From Roseovarius sp. (GTDB taxonomy: Bacteria > Pseudomonadota > Alphaproteobacteria > Rhodobacterales > Rhodobacteraceae), in the NCBI GenBank assembly GCA_021775255.1, contig JAJFIA010000001.1, positions 186,001 to 250,000 of the forward strand: a stretch of 64,000 nucleotides of DNA, written 5' to 3'. The notes under the pieces were generated by a model, which was given only the letters and a program-made list of their open reading frames with translations, searched no databases and was not told the DNA's origin. Made by a program: the position numbers and the translations under genes. Below are positions 1 through 8,075 of the stretch, in pieces; positions within the stretch are counted from its first letter, which is position 1, and each line of letters opens with the position of its first letter.

Positions 1-7
1 CAAGACT

Positions 8-889
8 GTGCTGATCAAGAAGCCCATTGATCAAGATGCAATACGCGGGCTGTCGCAGATCAGCCTGCCGTTTTTATTCGCCATGGTTTTGCTGGCCGCA
101 CCAATGGTTTTGTTGCTCGCAATGAGCTTTTGGACACAAGATTTTCTGACGCTGGACAAGTCCTTTACGCTCAACAATATCCGCGAAGCCTGGTTCGAGC
201 CGATCTATCAGGTCTTGATGATGCGATCACTGAAAATATCGTTGATCGTTACGTTTGTGACGATTTTGCTCGCCTATCCGGCTGCCTATTATATGTCATT
301 CGTCGCGCCAAACCGTCGGAAACCTCTTTTGGTCTTTCTGATCACCATACCGTTTTGGACCTCCTACCTCATGCGGATTTTTCTGTGGAAGGTGATTCTC
401 GGTTACAATGGAGTGATCAATTCAACCCTCATTGAGCTGGGTTTTATAGAAAAACCCCTGGAATTTATTTTGTACAATCAGTTCGCAGTTGTTCTGACAC
501 TCAGTCATGCGTGGTTGCCCTTTGCGGTCCTGCCGATTTTCGTTGCAATGGAGCGGATGAACCGATCGTATTTGGAGGCAGCGCAGGATCTGGGCGACTC
601 TGCATTTCAGAGCTTCATTCGCATAACCCTCCCCCTCACAATGCCAGGTGTTGTTGCAGCGACCCTGATCGTTTTTGTGCCAACGATCGGGGATTATGTG
701 ACGCCAAAATTGGTGGGCGGCCCGGACGGACTGATGATCGCGAATATGATCGAAATGCAATTCAAGAAGGCCAATAATGCGCCTCTTGGCGCTGCACTGG
801 CGCTCTCTGCCATGTTCCTGGTTGCCACCGTCGCTTTGATCTTTGTATGGCTAAACCGGCGTTACCTGAAATCCGAGGGGGCGGCATGA
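8..889 (+). CDS. potB: Polyamine ABC transporter permease (PotB-like)
   Basis: Inner-membrane permease of a spermidine/putrescine-type ABC importer. About six hydrophobic segments are visible, near residues 21-41, 74-96, 106-130, 155-180, 209-230 and 260-283. The EAA loop that docks onto the ATPase runs from about residue 190 to 213 (EAAQDLGDSAF, then TLPLTMPG). The length of 293 aa is normal for PotB. The GTG at base 8 is the first start in view. Only seven bases precede it, so the true start could lie outside the window. Its TGA overlaps the ATG of the next permease gene (ATGA), which indicates translational coupling in a potB-potC-potA-potD order. Family assignment is firm; the exact polyamine is inferred from the neighbours. 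Confidence 0.88.
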   Translation: MLIKKPIDQDAIRGLSQISLPFLFAMVLLAAPMVLLLAMSFWTQDFLTLDKSFTLNNIREAWFEPIYQVLMMRSLKISLIVTFVTILLAYPAAYYMSFVAPNRRKPLLVFLITIPFWTSYLMRIFLWKVILGYNGVINSTLIELGFIEKPLEFILYNQFAVVLTLSHAWLPFAVLPIFVAMERMNRSYLEAAQDLGDSAFQSFIRITLPLTMPGVVAATLIVFVPTIGDYVTPKLVGGPDGLMIANMIEMQFKKANNAPLGAALALSAMFLVATVALIFVWLNRRYLKSEGAA

Positions 890-1695
890 TGAAAAAGTAC
901 CTTGGGGCATTCATGGTTGTCTTTGTCTTGTTTCTTTATGCGCCAACCCTTTTGCTGCCGCTATTTGCTTTTAATGAAAGCACAATCATTTCGTTTCCCC
1001 TGTCCGGGTTCACGTTAAATTGGTTTAGCGTTTTGTGGCAAGCAGAGGCGTTGCAGGCGGCAACAATCAACAGCCTCATCATAGCCTCTGCAAGTTCCGT
1101 CACTGCAACAGGGCTCGCACTTTTGGCGGCCTCTGCTGGTGTTCGATATAGTTTTCCGGGCAAAACTCCCATGATGGCAGCCATCATGGTTCCTATGTTT
1201 TTGCCGGAGATTATCATCGGCGTTTCGTTGCTGACAGTGGTGCTCTTGGCCGGGTTAAACCTGTCAATTTTCACAATCATAATGGGTCACACGTTGATTT
1301 GCGTGCCATTCGCGATTGCCATTCTGCGATCTTCATTCCAGCAGCTTGATCAAAGCATGCAAGAGGCCTCCTTGGATTTGGGAGAATCCCGCGCTGTGAC
1401 CTTCCTGCGCGTCACACTGCCCTTGATTATGCCAGGCGTCGTTTCCAGCCTTCTGATCTCATTCACAATTTCCCTAGATGAATTTGTGATTGCCTTTTTT
1501 CTTTCAGGCACTGAGCCCACATTGCCCGTATATATTTGGTCGCAATTACGGTTCCCAAGAAAAATCCCAAGCGTCATGGCGCTTGGTACAATATTGCTGG
1601 TGCTCTCAGTTTGCTTACTTGCAGTTTCCGAAATTGTCAGACGGCGAAATGCGCGCCGTCTGGGCCAACAAGACACCGGCGGTGCATGGCAATGA
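886..1695 (+). CDS. potC: Polyamine ABC transporter permease (PotC-like)
   Basis: Second permease of the polyamine importer, pairing with the preceding PotB-like protein to form the transmembrane channel. I chose the ATG at 886, which overlaps the upstream TGA and has a purine-rich ribosome site (GAGGGGG) just before it. An in-frame start 39 bases further upstream would lie inside potB. The protein has 269 aa with about six membrane segments and an EAA loop near residues 160-184 (EASLDLGES, then TLPLIMPG). The stop overlaps the start of the ATPase gene in a second ATGA junction, so all three genes are tightly coupled. Confidence 0.88.
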   Translation: MMKKYLGAFMVVFVLFLYAPTLLLPLFAFNESTIISFPLSGFTLNWFSVLWQAEALQAATINSLIIASASSVTATGLALLAASAGVRYSFPGKTPMMAAIMVPMFLPEIIIGVSLLTVVLLAGLNLSIFTIIMGHTLICVPFAIAILRSSFQQLDQSMQEASLDLGESRAVTFLRVTLPLIMPGVVSSLLISFTISLDEFVIAFFLSGTEPTLPVYIWSQLRFPRKIPSVMALGTILLVLSVCLLAVSEIVRRRNARRLGQQDTGGAWQ

Positions 1696-2780
1696 GTATG
1701 ATCGAACTCGCGAACATCGAAAAAAATTTCGGCACGTATCACGCCCTGCGGAATTTGAGTTGTAAGATCAAAGAAGGAGAATTCTTTTCCCTGCTTGGCC
1801 CATCGGGTAGCGGGAAAACAACCTTGCTGCGTACAATCGCAGGATTCGAGCAATCAAACCATGGCACAATTATGATCGCAGGGCGGTCGATGCAAAATGT
1901 ACCACCTAACAAGCGCCCAACCAACATGGTGTTTCAAAGCTACGCCATTTTCCCCCATATGACGGTTGCGCAAAATGTGGCTTACGGATTGCGCTCACAG
2001 CGGCTCCCGAAATCAGACATCGCGGACATGGTGGACGCAGAGCTCACCAAGGTCGGGCTTGCCGATTACGGCGAACGTGCGGCACATGCTTTGTCGGGCG
2101 GGCAACGGCAACGTGTCGCTTTGGCCCGCGCACTCATTCTAAAGCCTAAAGTTCTTTTGCTGGATGAACCGCTTTCAGCTCTGGACCGCAAATTGCGCGA
2201 AGAAATGCAATCTGAGCTGCGTCATCTCCAGCGCAGCTTGGGTATCACCTTCGTGTTGGTCACACACGACCAGGAAGAAGCCTTAACAATGTCGGACCGT
2301 GTGGCCGTCATGTTTGAAGGCCAAATTGCCCAATTGGATACACCCCAGGCCCTTTACCTGCGCCCTGCAACCAAGCAGGTTGCAGAGTTTCTTGGAGCCA
2401 TGAATATATTTCCAGCACGCATTTTAAGCCGCACCACAGGTACAGCGATGATCCAGATCGAAGGGTTAGGCACCGTTGAAATAGCCGATGATCTGGTGCC
2501 GAAGTTGGCCGTGAATGGAAAAATTTGCGCAGGTGTACGGCCTGAAATGATGACAATTTTGGATGGAGCAGAAGCTTCAACAGAACATGAAACTCCCGCT
2601 GTCATTTCAGACGCAGAGTACCGTGGTGAATTGACCTACTACGAAGTCAAATTCGACGGACTTGAGCTACCAGTCACTGTGTCAATGCGCAACACGACAA
2701 CTCGCGACATAAAGCAGGTTGGACGAAAAGTCCGCATAGGCTGGGGGAGCGGATCTGCCGTTCTTTTGGCCGATCAATAA
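1692..2780 (+). CDS. potA: Polyamine ABC transporter ATP-binding protein (PotA-like)
   Basis: Cytoplasmic ATPase that powers the polyamine importer. Starting at the ATG at 1692 (ATGA overlap with potC) it has 362 aa. Walker A GPSGSGKT is at residues 36-43, the signature LSGGQ at 134-138, Walker B LLLDEP at 155-160 and the switch histidine at 192. The C-terminal third (about 240-362) is the TOBE-type regulatory domain usual in PotA/UgpC-type ATPases. The frame stays open for 156 bases upstream, but that part lies inside potC in another frame. The gene is followed after 24 bases by the binding-protein gene. Confidence 0.9.
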   Translation: MSMIELANIEKNFGTYHALRNLSCKIKEGEFFSLLGPSGSGKTTLLRTIAGFEQSNHGTIMIAGRSMQNVPPNKRPTNMVFQSYAIFPHMTVAQNVAYGLRSQRLPKSDIADMVDAELTKVGLADYGERAAHALSGGQRQRVALARALILKPKVLLLDEPLSALDRKLREEMQSELRHLQRSLGITFVLVTHDQEEALTMSDRVAVMFEGQIAQLDTPQALYLRPATKQVAEFLGAMNIFPARILSRTTGTAMIQIEGLGTVEIADDLVPKLAVNGKICAGVRPEMMTILDGAEASTEHETPAVISDAEYRGELTYYEVKFDGLELPVTVSMRNTTTRDIKQVGRKVRIGWGSGSAVLLADQ

Positions 2781-2804
2781 ACTTCATCCAAAAAGGAGAT
2801 TATC

Positions 2805-3842
2805 ATGAGAATGAAATTGAGAATTCTAGCGACCGTCTGTGCCGCGGCGATGGCACCAACATTGTCGTCCGCGAATGAACTGATTGTTCAGGATTGGTCC
2901 GGTTATGAAGATCCAGGTTTCATCGGGGCCTATATCGCGGCTCACGGTGGCCCGCCAAAATACTCTTTCTTCGGAGAAGAGGAAGAAGCCTTTCAAAAGC
3001 TGCGGTCCGGATTCAAGGTGGATGTATCGCATCCATGCGCGCAATCGGTTTCGAAATGGCGCGAAGCCGGATTGATTGAACCGTTGGACATATCGCGTAT
3101 CGCCCGGTGGGACGATGTCGATGTCATCAAGGAAAAGTTCAAATATGACGACGGCTACTACTTTTTGCCGACAGATTGGGGCAGCACTGCGCTGACATAT
3201 CGAACCGATCTGGTGGATCTCGACAAGATGAACAGCCTCCAGGTATTTCTCGACCCGGAGTTTGAGGGCCGTGTTTCCATGCAAGACAGCTCGGACGGCG
3301 CCTATGCACTTGCCTATCTTGCTACCGGTGTGAGCGATTGGTCAAAGGCCACGCAAGAAGATTTTGAAAAGGCCACAGCCTGGCTACGTAAAGCGCATAA
3401 GAACGTACTGACCTATTGGACAGACGGCGCCCAACTAAACCAATTGATGACCTCGGGTGAAGTCACCGTGGCCTGGGCGTGGAACGAAACCCCGACTGCC
3501 CTAAAGGCTGAAGGCATTCCGGTTGCCAGCAACCGAGATGCGGTTGAAGGCTCGTCGACATGGTTCTGCGGCTATTCAAATGTCGTTGATGGACCAAATT
3601 CAGAAGACCTGATGTATGATTTTCTGAACGCTTGGATGGAGCCGGAATCAGCTGCTTATATTGTCAGTGCTTGGGGTTATGGCCATGGCAACCAAACAGC
3701 TATGACCGCTTTGGGTAAAGGTGCTTTAAATAACATTGGGTTGGGCCCAGTTTCCACACCTGTGTTGGCGCAATTGCCCATGGACACCAAGTTGCGCGAG
3801 CAAATGATCGCTGAATTCGAGAAAATCAAAGCCGGGTTCTAA
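2805..3842 (+). CDS. potD: Polyamine ABC transporter substrate-binding protein (PotD/PotF-like)
   Basis: Periplasmic solute-binding protein of 345 aa that delivers the polyamine to the permeases. The first 23 residues form a Sec signal peptide (basic MRMKLR, then a hydrophobic core, cleavage expected after LSSA). The mature part has features of the PotD/PotF fold, such as LIVQDWSGY at its start and a tryptophan/aspartate-rich ligand region (PTDWGSTALTYRTDL; VAWAWNE). An AAAGGAGA ribosome site lies about 7 bases before the ATG. It is the last transporter gene and precedes the acetylpolyamine deacetylase, which supports a polyamine or acetylated polyamine as ligand. Confidence 0.87.
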   Translation: MRMKLRILATVCAAAMAPTLSSANELIVQDWSGYEDPGFIGAYIAAHGGPPKYSFFGEEEEAFQKLRSGFKVDVSHPCAQSVSKWREAGLIEPLDISRIARWDDVDVIKEKFKYDDGYYFLPTDWGSTALTYRTDLVDLDKMNSLQVFLDPEFEGRVSMQDSSDGAYALAYLATGVSDWSKATQEDFEKATAWLRKAHKNVLTYWTDGAQLNQLMTSGEVTVAWAWNETPTALKAEGIPVASNRDAVEGSSTWFCGYSNVVDGPNSEDLMYDFLNAWMEPESAAYIVSAWGYGHGNQTAMTALGKGALNNIGLGPVSTPVLAQLPMDTKLREQMIAEFEKIKAGF

Positions 3843-3904
3843 TCGGCAATCGGGGTCGCGCTAGTCGCGGCTCCGTTACCCTAGTAAAACCATCGAGGTC
3901 AACT

Positions 3905-4936
3905 GTGGAAACCATCTTTTCCGAGAACCACAAACTCAGACATTCTCAGACAGAACTGTATGGCGGCGAACTCGTGTACCCTTTCGAGCGTCCGACCAGA
4001 GCCGAGTATGTGATCAGCCGTGTGCGGGAAACCCGACTTGGCCCGGTGTCCGGGCCGGATGAATTTGGTATGGACCCAATCAATGCCACCCACGCACCTG
4101 ATTTCGTTGAATTCCTGCAAACTGCATGGCCCCGCTGGAAAGAGGCAAGGTTCAAAGGTGAAGCTATTCCCGCAGCCTGGCCCGCAAAGCGTATGTCCGA
4201 CAAGCGCCCGAACTTCATCGAAGGGCAGCTTTGCTATTATGCCCTTTGCGCCGACACGAGCATTTCCGAGGGCACATGGGAAGCCGCCTATGCCAGCGCG
4301 CAGGTCGCGCTCACAGGAGCCGAGCGGCTCCTTACCGGCGCACATGGTGTGTTTTCCCTGTGCCGCCCCCCCGGCCATCATGCCACGGCTGATATGTTCG
4401 GTGGATATTGCTTCTTAAACAACGCTGCGATCGCAGCACAGTATTTGCGCGACAAAGGAGCTGCTCGCGTCGCAATCCTAGATATTGATTTTCACCATGG
4501 TAATGGTACGCAAGACATATTTTATGACCGCAACGATGTCCTTTATGTATCGCTGCATGGGGATCCGATGGACACCTTTCCCTACTTTCTGGGCCACGCT
4601 GATGAAGCTGGGGCAGGCAAGGGAGAAGGCTTCAACCTCAACTTCCCGATGCCGCCTGACACATCTTTCGGGCTGTGGCGGGCTGCGTTGACACAAGGAC
4701 TTGAGCGTATTGCCGAGTTTGACGCGGACATGCTGATCATCTCGCTTGGTGTGGATACGTTCGAAAATGACCCAATCAGCTTTTTTAAGCTCAAAAGCGA
4801 TGATTTCACCACAACTGGCAAAGATATCGCGACTATTGGCCTGCCTACATTGTTCATTATGGAGGGCGGCTATGACGTTGAGGAAATTGGCATTAACGCA
4901 GTGAACGTCCTCCAGGGCTTTGAGGGGGTCGGCTGA
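3905..4936 (+). CDS. aphA: Acetylpolyamine amidohydrolase (class II histone-deacetylase family)
   Basis: Zinc-dependent cytoplasmic amidohydrolase that removes acetyl groups from acetylputrescine, acetylspermidine or acetylcadaverine. It has 343 aa and starts at GTG 3905 with a GAGG ribosome site upstream. The active-site motif RPPGHHA carries the paired histidines H158/H159. DIDFHHGNG supplies metal ligands D195 and H197. D284 is in LGVDTF, and the transition-state tyrosine Y323 is in MEGGYDV. These positions agree with those I recall for the Mycoplana ramosa enzyme, and E17 and E106, which help select polyamines, are also present. It directly follows the polyamine importer. The reaction is well supported; the exact substrate is inferred. 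Confidence 0.92.
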   Translation: METIFSENHKLRHSQTELYGGELVYPFERPTRAEYVISRVRETRLGPVSGPDEFGMDPINATHAPDFVEFLQTAWPRWKEARFKGEAIPAAWPAKRMSDKRPNFIEGQLCYYALCADTSISEGTWEAAYASAQVALTGAERLLTGAHGVFSLCRPPGHHATADMFGGYCFLNNAAIAAQYLRDKGAARVAILDIDFHHGNGTQDIFYDRNDVLYVSLHGDPMDTFPYFLGHADEAGAGKGEGFNLNFPMPPDTSFGLWRAALTQGLERIAEFDADMLIISLGVDTFENDPISFFKLKSDDFTTTGKDIATIGLPTLFIMEGGYDVEEIGINAVNVLQGFEGVG

Positions 4937-5204
4937 AGTGACACAAACGGGCGGTTAGGATTCATGTTGATGGTGTTGTCATGTCTGGATGGTGTTCGTT
5001 TTGCAATGAGATTTCAGACCATGTTTGAGGGTAAGGAAATTTGGATGGAAAAGTTCGTGAACTGAATTTGACCTGACAAATGCCGCCATAAAACGGTAAC
5101 TGTCAGATCACGTCTGAACCACTACAGTTTGAACAATCAGGCAAACCGGTGTGGGAACTATAATTCAGCCATGCGTGGGTTTCACCCACCCTACGAAGGC
5201 TGCA
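4937..5204. other. Intergenic region between convergent aphA and acyl-CoA dehydrogenase-fold genes
   Basis: This stretch has no convincing gene. It is less GC-rich than the block downstream, and no rho-independent terminator for aphA is evident. Its right end holds the REP-like hairpin described separately. The GTGACAC-type start and GATGGTGTT repeats suggested a decayed insertion sequence, but I could not identify a family. Confidence 0.5.
5175..5189. repeat. REP-like hairpin (GTGGGT-TTC-ACCCAC)
   Basis: A perfect 6-bp stem with a TTC loop is embedded in the string GCGTGGGTTTCACCCACCC, followed by TACG. Very similar short palindromes are dispersed in intergenic DNA of many bacteria, so this is probably one copy of such a family. 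Only one copy was noticed here, so its repetitive nature is inferred from general knowledge. Confidence 0.4.
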
Positions 5205-6413
5205 TTATTCTGCCGCCAGTCTCACCGCCTGCTGCCGTTCATGACCACCCCGCGTTTGCGGTGTGCGTATTCCCAGAATTGCTCCGGCCACCTGTGTGCG
5301 CAGCACCTGTGCCGTGCCGCCGCCGATTGTGAACATCCGCGCATCACGCACCATTCGCTCCAGCGGCAGATTGCGCGAATAGCCCGCAGCCCCGTGCAGT
5401 TGCAGCGCGTCATTGGTCACTTTAATCGCCGTCTCCGCCGCCAGAATTTTCGCCTGCGCCGCCTCGCCAATAGCGGGAAATCCATCACCCGCATTCATCG
5501 CCGCCTTGTGAATAAGCCCGCGCGCCGCCTCCAGCCCGATCGACATATCCGCCAGCATCCATTGCAACCCCTGAAATTCGGCAATCGGGCGGCCAAACTG
5601 TTGCCGCGTCCTGGTGTAGTCAAGCGCCAGCTCATAGGCCCCCTGCGCAATCCCCAAAGCCACCGTCGCCGCGCCGATACGCTGTGCATTATAGGCGTTC
5701 ATCAGCCCGGAAAATCCGCGTTTTATCCCCCCCGGCGGGGCCACCATCATATCCTGATGCACCACCAGATCATCCAGTATGATCTCGGTTTCGGGAATGC
5801 CCCGCAGCCCCATCGCGGGCTCGCGCGCACCAATCTTCAAGCCCCCGGCGTCACCGCGCACCGCAATGAACCCGGCGATGCCCCTATCCTGACCGTCCTC
5901 AATCACCCGCGCGAAGATCAGGTGCAGTTTTGAGACCCCGCCACCGGTGATCCAGTGCTTGGTGCCATTGATCACATAAGTATCGCCCTGCTTCACGGCG
6001 CGTGTCGTCATCTCGGTCGCGGCCGATCCCGCCCCCGGTTCGGTGATGCAAATCGCCGGTTTGTCGCCCTTCAGGACCAAATCCGCCGCCAGCCGCTTTT
6101 GCGCTTCTGATCCATAAGCCATGATCGCGCCGACGCCGCCCATGTTGCCCTCAACCACGATCCGCGCCGTGACGCCGCAAACCTTGGCCATTTCCTCGAC
6201 CACCAGAATCACATCCATATAACTCAGCCCCGGCCCGCCAAATTCATGCGGGATGGTCATGCCCATGAAACCCGCCCTGACCAGCTCGGCCACATTGTCA
6301 TGCGGATATTCCTCGCTCCGGTCCACCTCGGCGGCGCGTGGTGCAATCTTGTCTTGCGCCAGCTTGCGCGCGGCCTGTTGCAGCATTTTTTGCGCTTCCG
6401 TAAGGTAAAACAT
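5205..6413 (-). CDS. Acyl-CoA dehydrogenase-fold flavoprotein, probable 3-sulfinopropanoyl-CoA desulfinase
   Basis: This 402-aa protein has the whole acyl-CoA dehydrogenase fold, including the FAD/substrate motif ITEPGAGSAATEM near residue 124 and the C-terminal helical domain. Both usual positions of the catalytic glutamate are changed. The position matching the IYEGT motif reads IGGGT, and the isovaleryl-type site reads NAQR, with Q244 where that class has glutamate. An arginine at residue 84 (GVTARIVVEGNMGG) matches the sulfinate-binding Arg84 I recall for Advenella 3-sulfinopropanoyl-CoA desulfinase, which also has Gln in place of Glu. I therefore infer desulfination (release of sulfite) and not dehydrogenation. 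A GGGAG ribosome site supports the ATG at 6413. The divergent LysR gene is a likely regulator. Confidence 0.62.
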   Translation of the reverse strand: MFYLTEAQKMLQQAARKLAQDKIAPRAAEVDRSEEYPHDNVAELVRAGFMGMTIPHEFGGPGLSYMDVILVVEEMAKVCGVTARIVVEGNMGGVGAIMAYGSEAQKRLAADLVLKGDKPAICITEPGAGSAATEMTTRAVKQGDTYVINGTKHWITGGGVSKLHLIFARVIEDGQDRGIAGFIAVRGDAGGLKIGAREPAMGLRGIPETEIILDDLVVHQDMMVAPPGGIKRGFSGLMNAYNAQRIGAATVALGIAQGAYELALDYTRTRQQFGRPIAEFQGLQWMLADMSIGLEAARGLIHKAAMNAGDGFPAIGEAAQAKILAAETAIKVTNDALQLHGAAGYSRNLPLERMVRDARMFTIGGGTAQVLRTQVAGAILGIRTPQTRGGHERQQAVRLAAE

Positions 6414-6487
6414 CTGCGTGCTCCCAAATAAGGGGGGCCGGCGGGGTGGATCAATAAGCCCGGCCTCATCTGCAATCCTACCCGGGA

Positions 6488-6548
6488 ATTAAATATAACG
6501 ATAACGAATTTATTGGATTTATTAATTGCATGATGTTAAACTTAATCA
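6488..6548. promoter_or_regulatory. AT-rich divergent promoter/operator region of the LysR gene
   Basis: In otherwise GC-rich DNA these 61 bases are strongly AT-rich and contain short inverted repeats, for example ATTAA and TTAAT at 6521-6525 and 6542-6546, and a TAACGATAACG tract. LysR proteins usually bind such T-N11-A palindromes between themselves and a divergent target gene. No ribosome site precedes the LysR ATG, so that transcript may be leaderless. The binding site itself is inferred. Confidence 0.4.
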
Positions 6549-7418
6549 ATGGACATCACCCATCTGCAAACCCTTCTCACCATCCGCGATACCGGCAGCT
6601 TCCTTGATGCATCCCAAACCCTGAACATCAGCCATTCGGCGGTATCCGTGCAGATGAAACGGCTTGAAGAACGCCTTGGCCGCGATCTGTTCATCAAGGG
6701 CAAACGCCCGGCACAACTCACCCGCTTTGGCAAAGGGTTTTGCGAGATGGCCGCCCCGGTGGTGGCCGATTACACCCGGCTGATGCGCGCCACCGGAACA
6801 GACAACACCGAAGGGCTGGTGCGCATCGGCTTTGTTTCGACCACCTTGCAAACGCTGCTGCCGGTGGTCCTGCGCCATCTGAGCCAAAATTTCCCCAAGC
6901 TTCGGGTCAGTGCCGTTTCGGGCCTTTCGGATCAGCTTGCCTTGCAGGTTGAAAACGACACGCTGGATTTTGCCTATGTCTCGGCCCCCACCGATGCCAA
7001 GGCCAAAATGCGGCTGATTGAATGCGCCCGCGAGCCGATGCGCATCATCGCGCCCCCCGGCACAGCCGATACGCCAGCGCCGCTTGAAATTCTCACCGCC
7101 CTGCCCTTTATCGCCTTTTCCCGCAGCACCTGGCTTGGTGCCCAGATCCATGCCTCATTGCGCGCGCACGGCGTGCAGATCAATCAACTGGTCGAGCTGG
7201 ATTCGATTGATGCTATCGAAAACCTGGTGGCGCATGGCTTCGGTGTTTCCGTTGTGCCACAGCGGATTTTCTCGGATGATCTTGAAACGCGGGTGAAAAG
7301 CATGGCCTTCCCCCTGCGCAACAATGACCGCATACTCAGCCTTGTGACCCAGCAGCAAAACGATCGCCAAAGCATAGAAAATGCCCTGGTCAGCATCGTG
7401 ACCGACCACAAACCCTGA
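6549..7418 (+). CDS. LysR-family transcriptional regulator
   Basis: DNA-binding regulator of 289 aa. The winged helix-turn-helix fills residues 1-60 (typical phrases GSFLDASQTLNISHSAVSV and LEERLGRDLF). The remainder is a two-lobed effector-binding domain starting near residue 90 (GLVRIGFVSTTL). It is divergent from the desulfinase-like gene with 135 bases between the starts, the classic arrangement for a LysR protein that controls its neighbour. The inducer is unknown; a CoA thioester or sulfur compound would fit the neighbour. No Shine-Dalgarno sequence is visible before the ATG. Confidence 0.85.
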   Translation: MDITHLQTLLTIRDTGSFLDASQTLNISHSAVSVQMKRLEERLGRDLFIKGKRPAQLTRFGKGFCEMAAPVVADYTRLMRATGTDNTEGLVRIGFVSTTLQTLLPVVLRHLSQNFPKLRVSAVSGLSDQLALQVENDTLDFAYVSAPTDAKAKMRLIECAREPMRIIAPPGTADTPAPLEILTALPFIAFSRSTWLGAQIHASLRAHGVQINQLVELDSIDAIENLVAHGFGVSVVPQRIFSDDLETRVKSMAFPLRNNDRILSLVTQQQNDRQSIENALVSIVTDHKP

Positions 7419-7427
7419 GCCCGCTCT

Positions 7428-7449
7428 TCAGCCCTCATGGGCTGCCTCG
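7428..7449. repeat. Short hairpin repeat after lysR (copy A)
   Basis: The motif TCAGCCCT-N4-GGCTGCCTCG occurs here and again at 26935-26956, both times just after a coding region. AGCCC and GGGCT can pair to form a small stem. It could act as a weak terminator or be a dispersed repeat. There is no T-tract. Confidence 0.4.
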
Positions 7450-7521
7450 CGATTTACGCCATTGACAACACCCCGTCAGGGATGTTCCGCTTGCCACATA
7501 TTTTAATACCGGAGATTACCC

Positions 7522-8001
7522 ATGAAACGCCTATTTCTAGCCGCCACAACAGCCGCATTTCTGTCCACTTCTGCCTTTGCCCAGGATGAAACCCATGACG
7601 CCCGCCTAGCCATCGCCAGGGAATATGTCGATGCTTCGATGGCTGATCTTGATATGTACAGCTTCATTCAGCAATTATGGATACCCGTCATCCAGCAGAT
7701 GAAAAGCTCCGGCATTCAGCTCAGCGCCGATCAGATCTCGCAAATCGAAACCCTCTATCTCGATACCCTGACCGAGCCGATGCTCAACGTCATGCGCCAG
7801 CAAGAGCTGCTGATGGCCGAGCTGATGACCCTCGAAGAGCTCACCGCCCTGCGCGATTTCTACAATTCCGAACATGGCCGCGCCGTGATGATGAAAATGC
7901 CCCAGCTATCACAGCGCCAGCAGCCGATGATCGCCGAAATGATGCGCGCCCTCACGCCGCAAATGCTGCCCAGGCTTCAGACCATCATTCAGGGCAGTTG
8001 A
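7522..8001 (+). CDS. Exported DUF2059 protein
   Basis: Small exported protein of 159 aa, function unknown. The first 20 residues form a Sec signal peptide with expected cleavage after AFA. The mature part is helical and matches the DUF2059 pattern of alphaproteobacterial periplasmic proteins (TLTEPMLNVMRQQELLMAE; LTALRDFYNSEHGRAVMMKM). A GGAGAT ribosome site precedes the ATG. It appears to be a single gene, and the next gene (lpxB) is convergent. Confidence 0.8.
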   Translation: MKRLFLAATTAAFLSTSAFAQDETHDARLAIAREYVDASMADLDMYSFIQQLWIPVIQQMKSSGIQLSADQISQIETLYLDTLTEPMLNVMRQQELLMAELMTLEELTALRDFYNSEHGRAVMMKMPQLSQRQQPMIAEMMRALTPQMLPRLQTIIQGS

Positions 8002-8035
8002 TCTTGTTCTGAATATCGGTGGTTTCGCAAAATAC

Positions 8036-8062
8036 ACCTGTAAAACCTGTACAACCTGTACA
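8036..8062. repeat. Three tandem copies of a 9-bp repeat
   Basis: ACCTGTAAA is followed by two copies of ACCTGTACA without spacers, between the convergent DUF2059 and lpxB genes. No hairpin or T-tract is associated. It is a simple microsatellite-like repeat. Confidence 0.7.
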
Positions 8063-8075
8063 ATATTCCGGTGCC

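Noticed and set aside
4937..5204. Decayed insertion sequence
   Set aside because: No terminal inverted repeats, target duplication or transposase fragment could be identified.
5151..5933. Plus-strand frame of 260 codons over the 3' half of the desulfinase-like gene
   Set aside because: Arg/His/Gln-rich shadow of a clear minus-strand gene.
8036..8062. CRISPR-like repeats
   Set aside because: Nine-base tandem units without spacers and no cas genes in the window.
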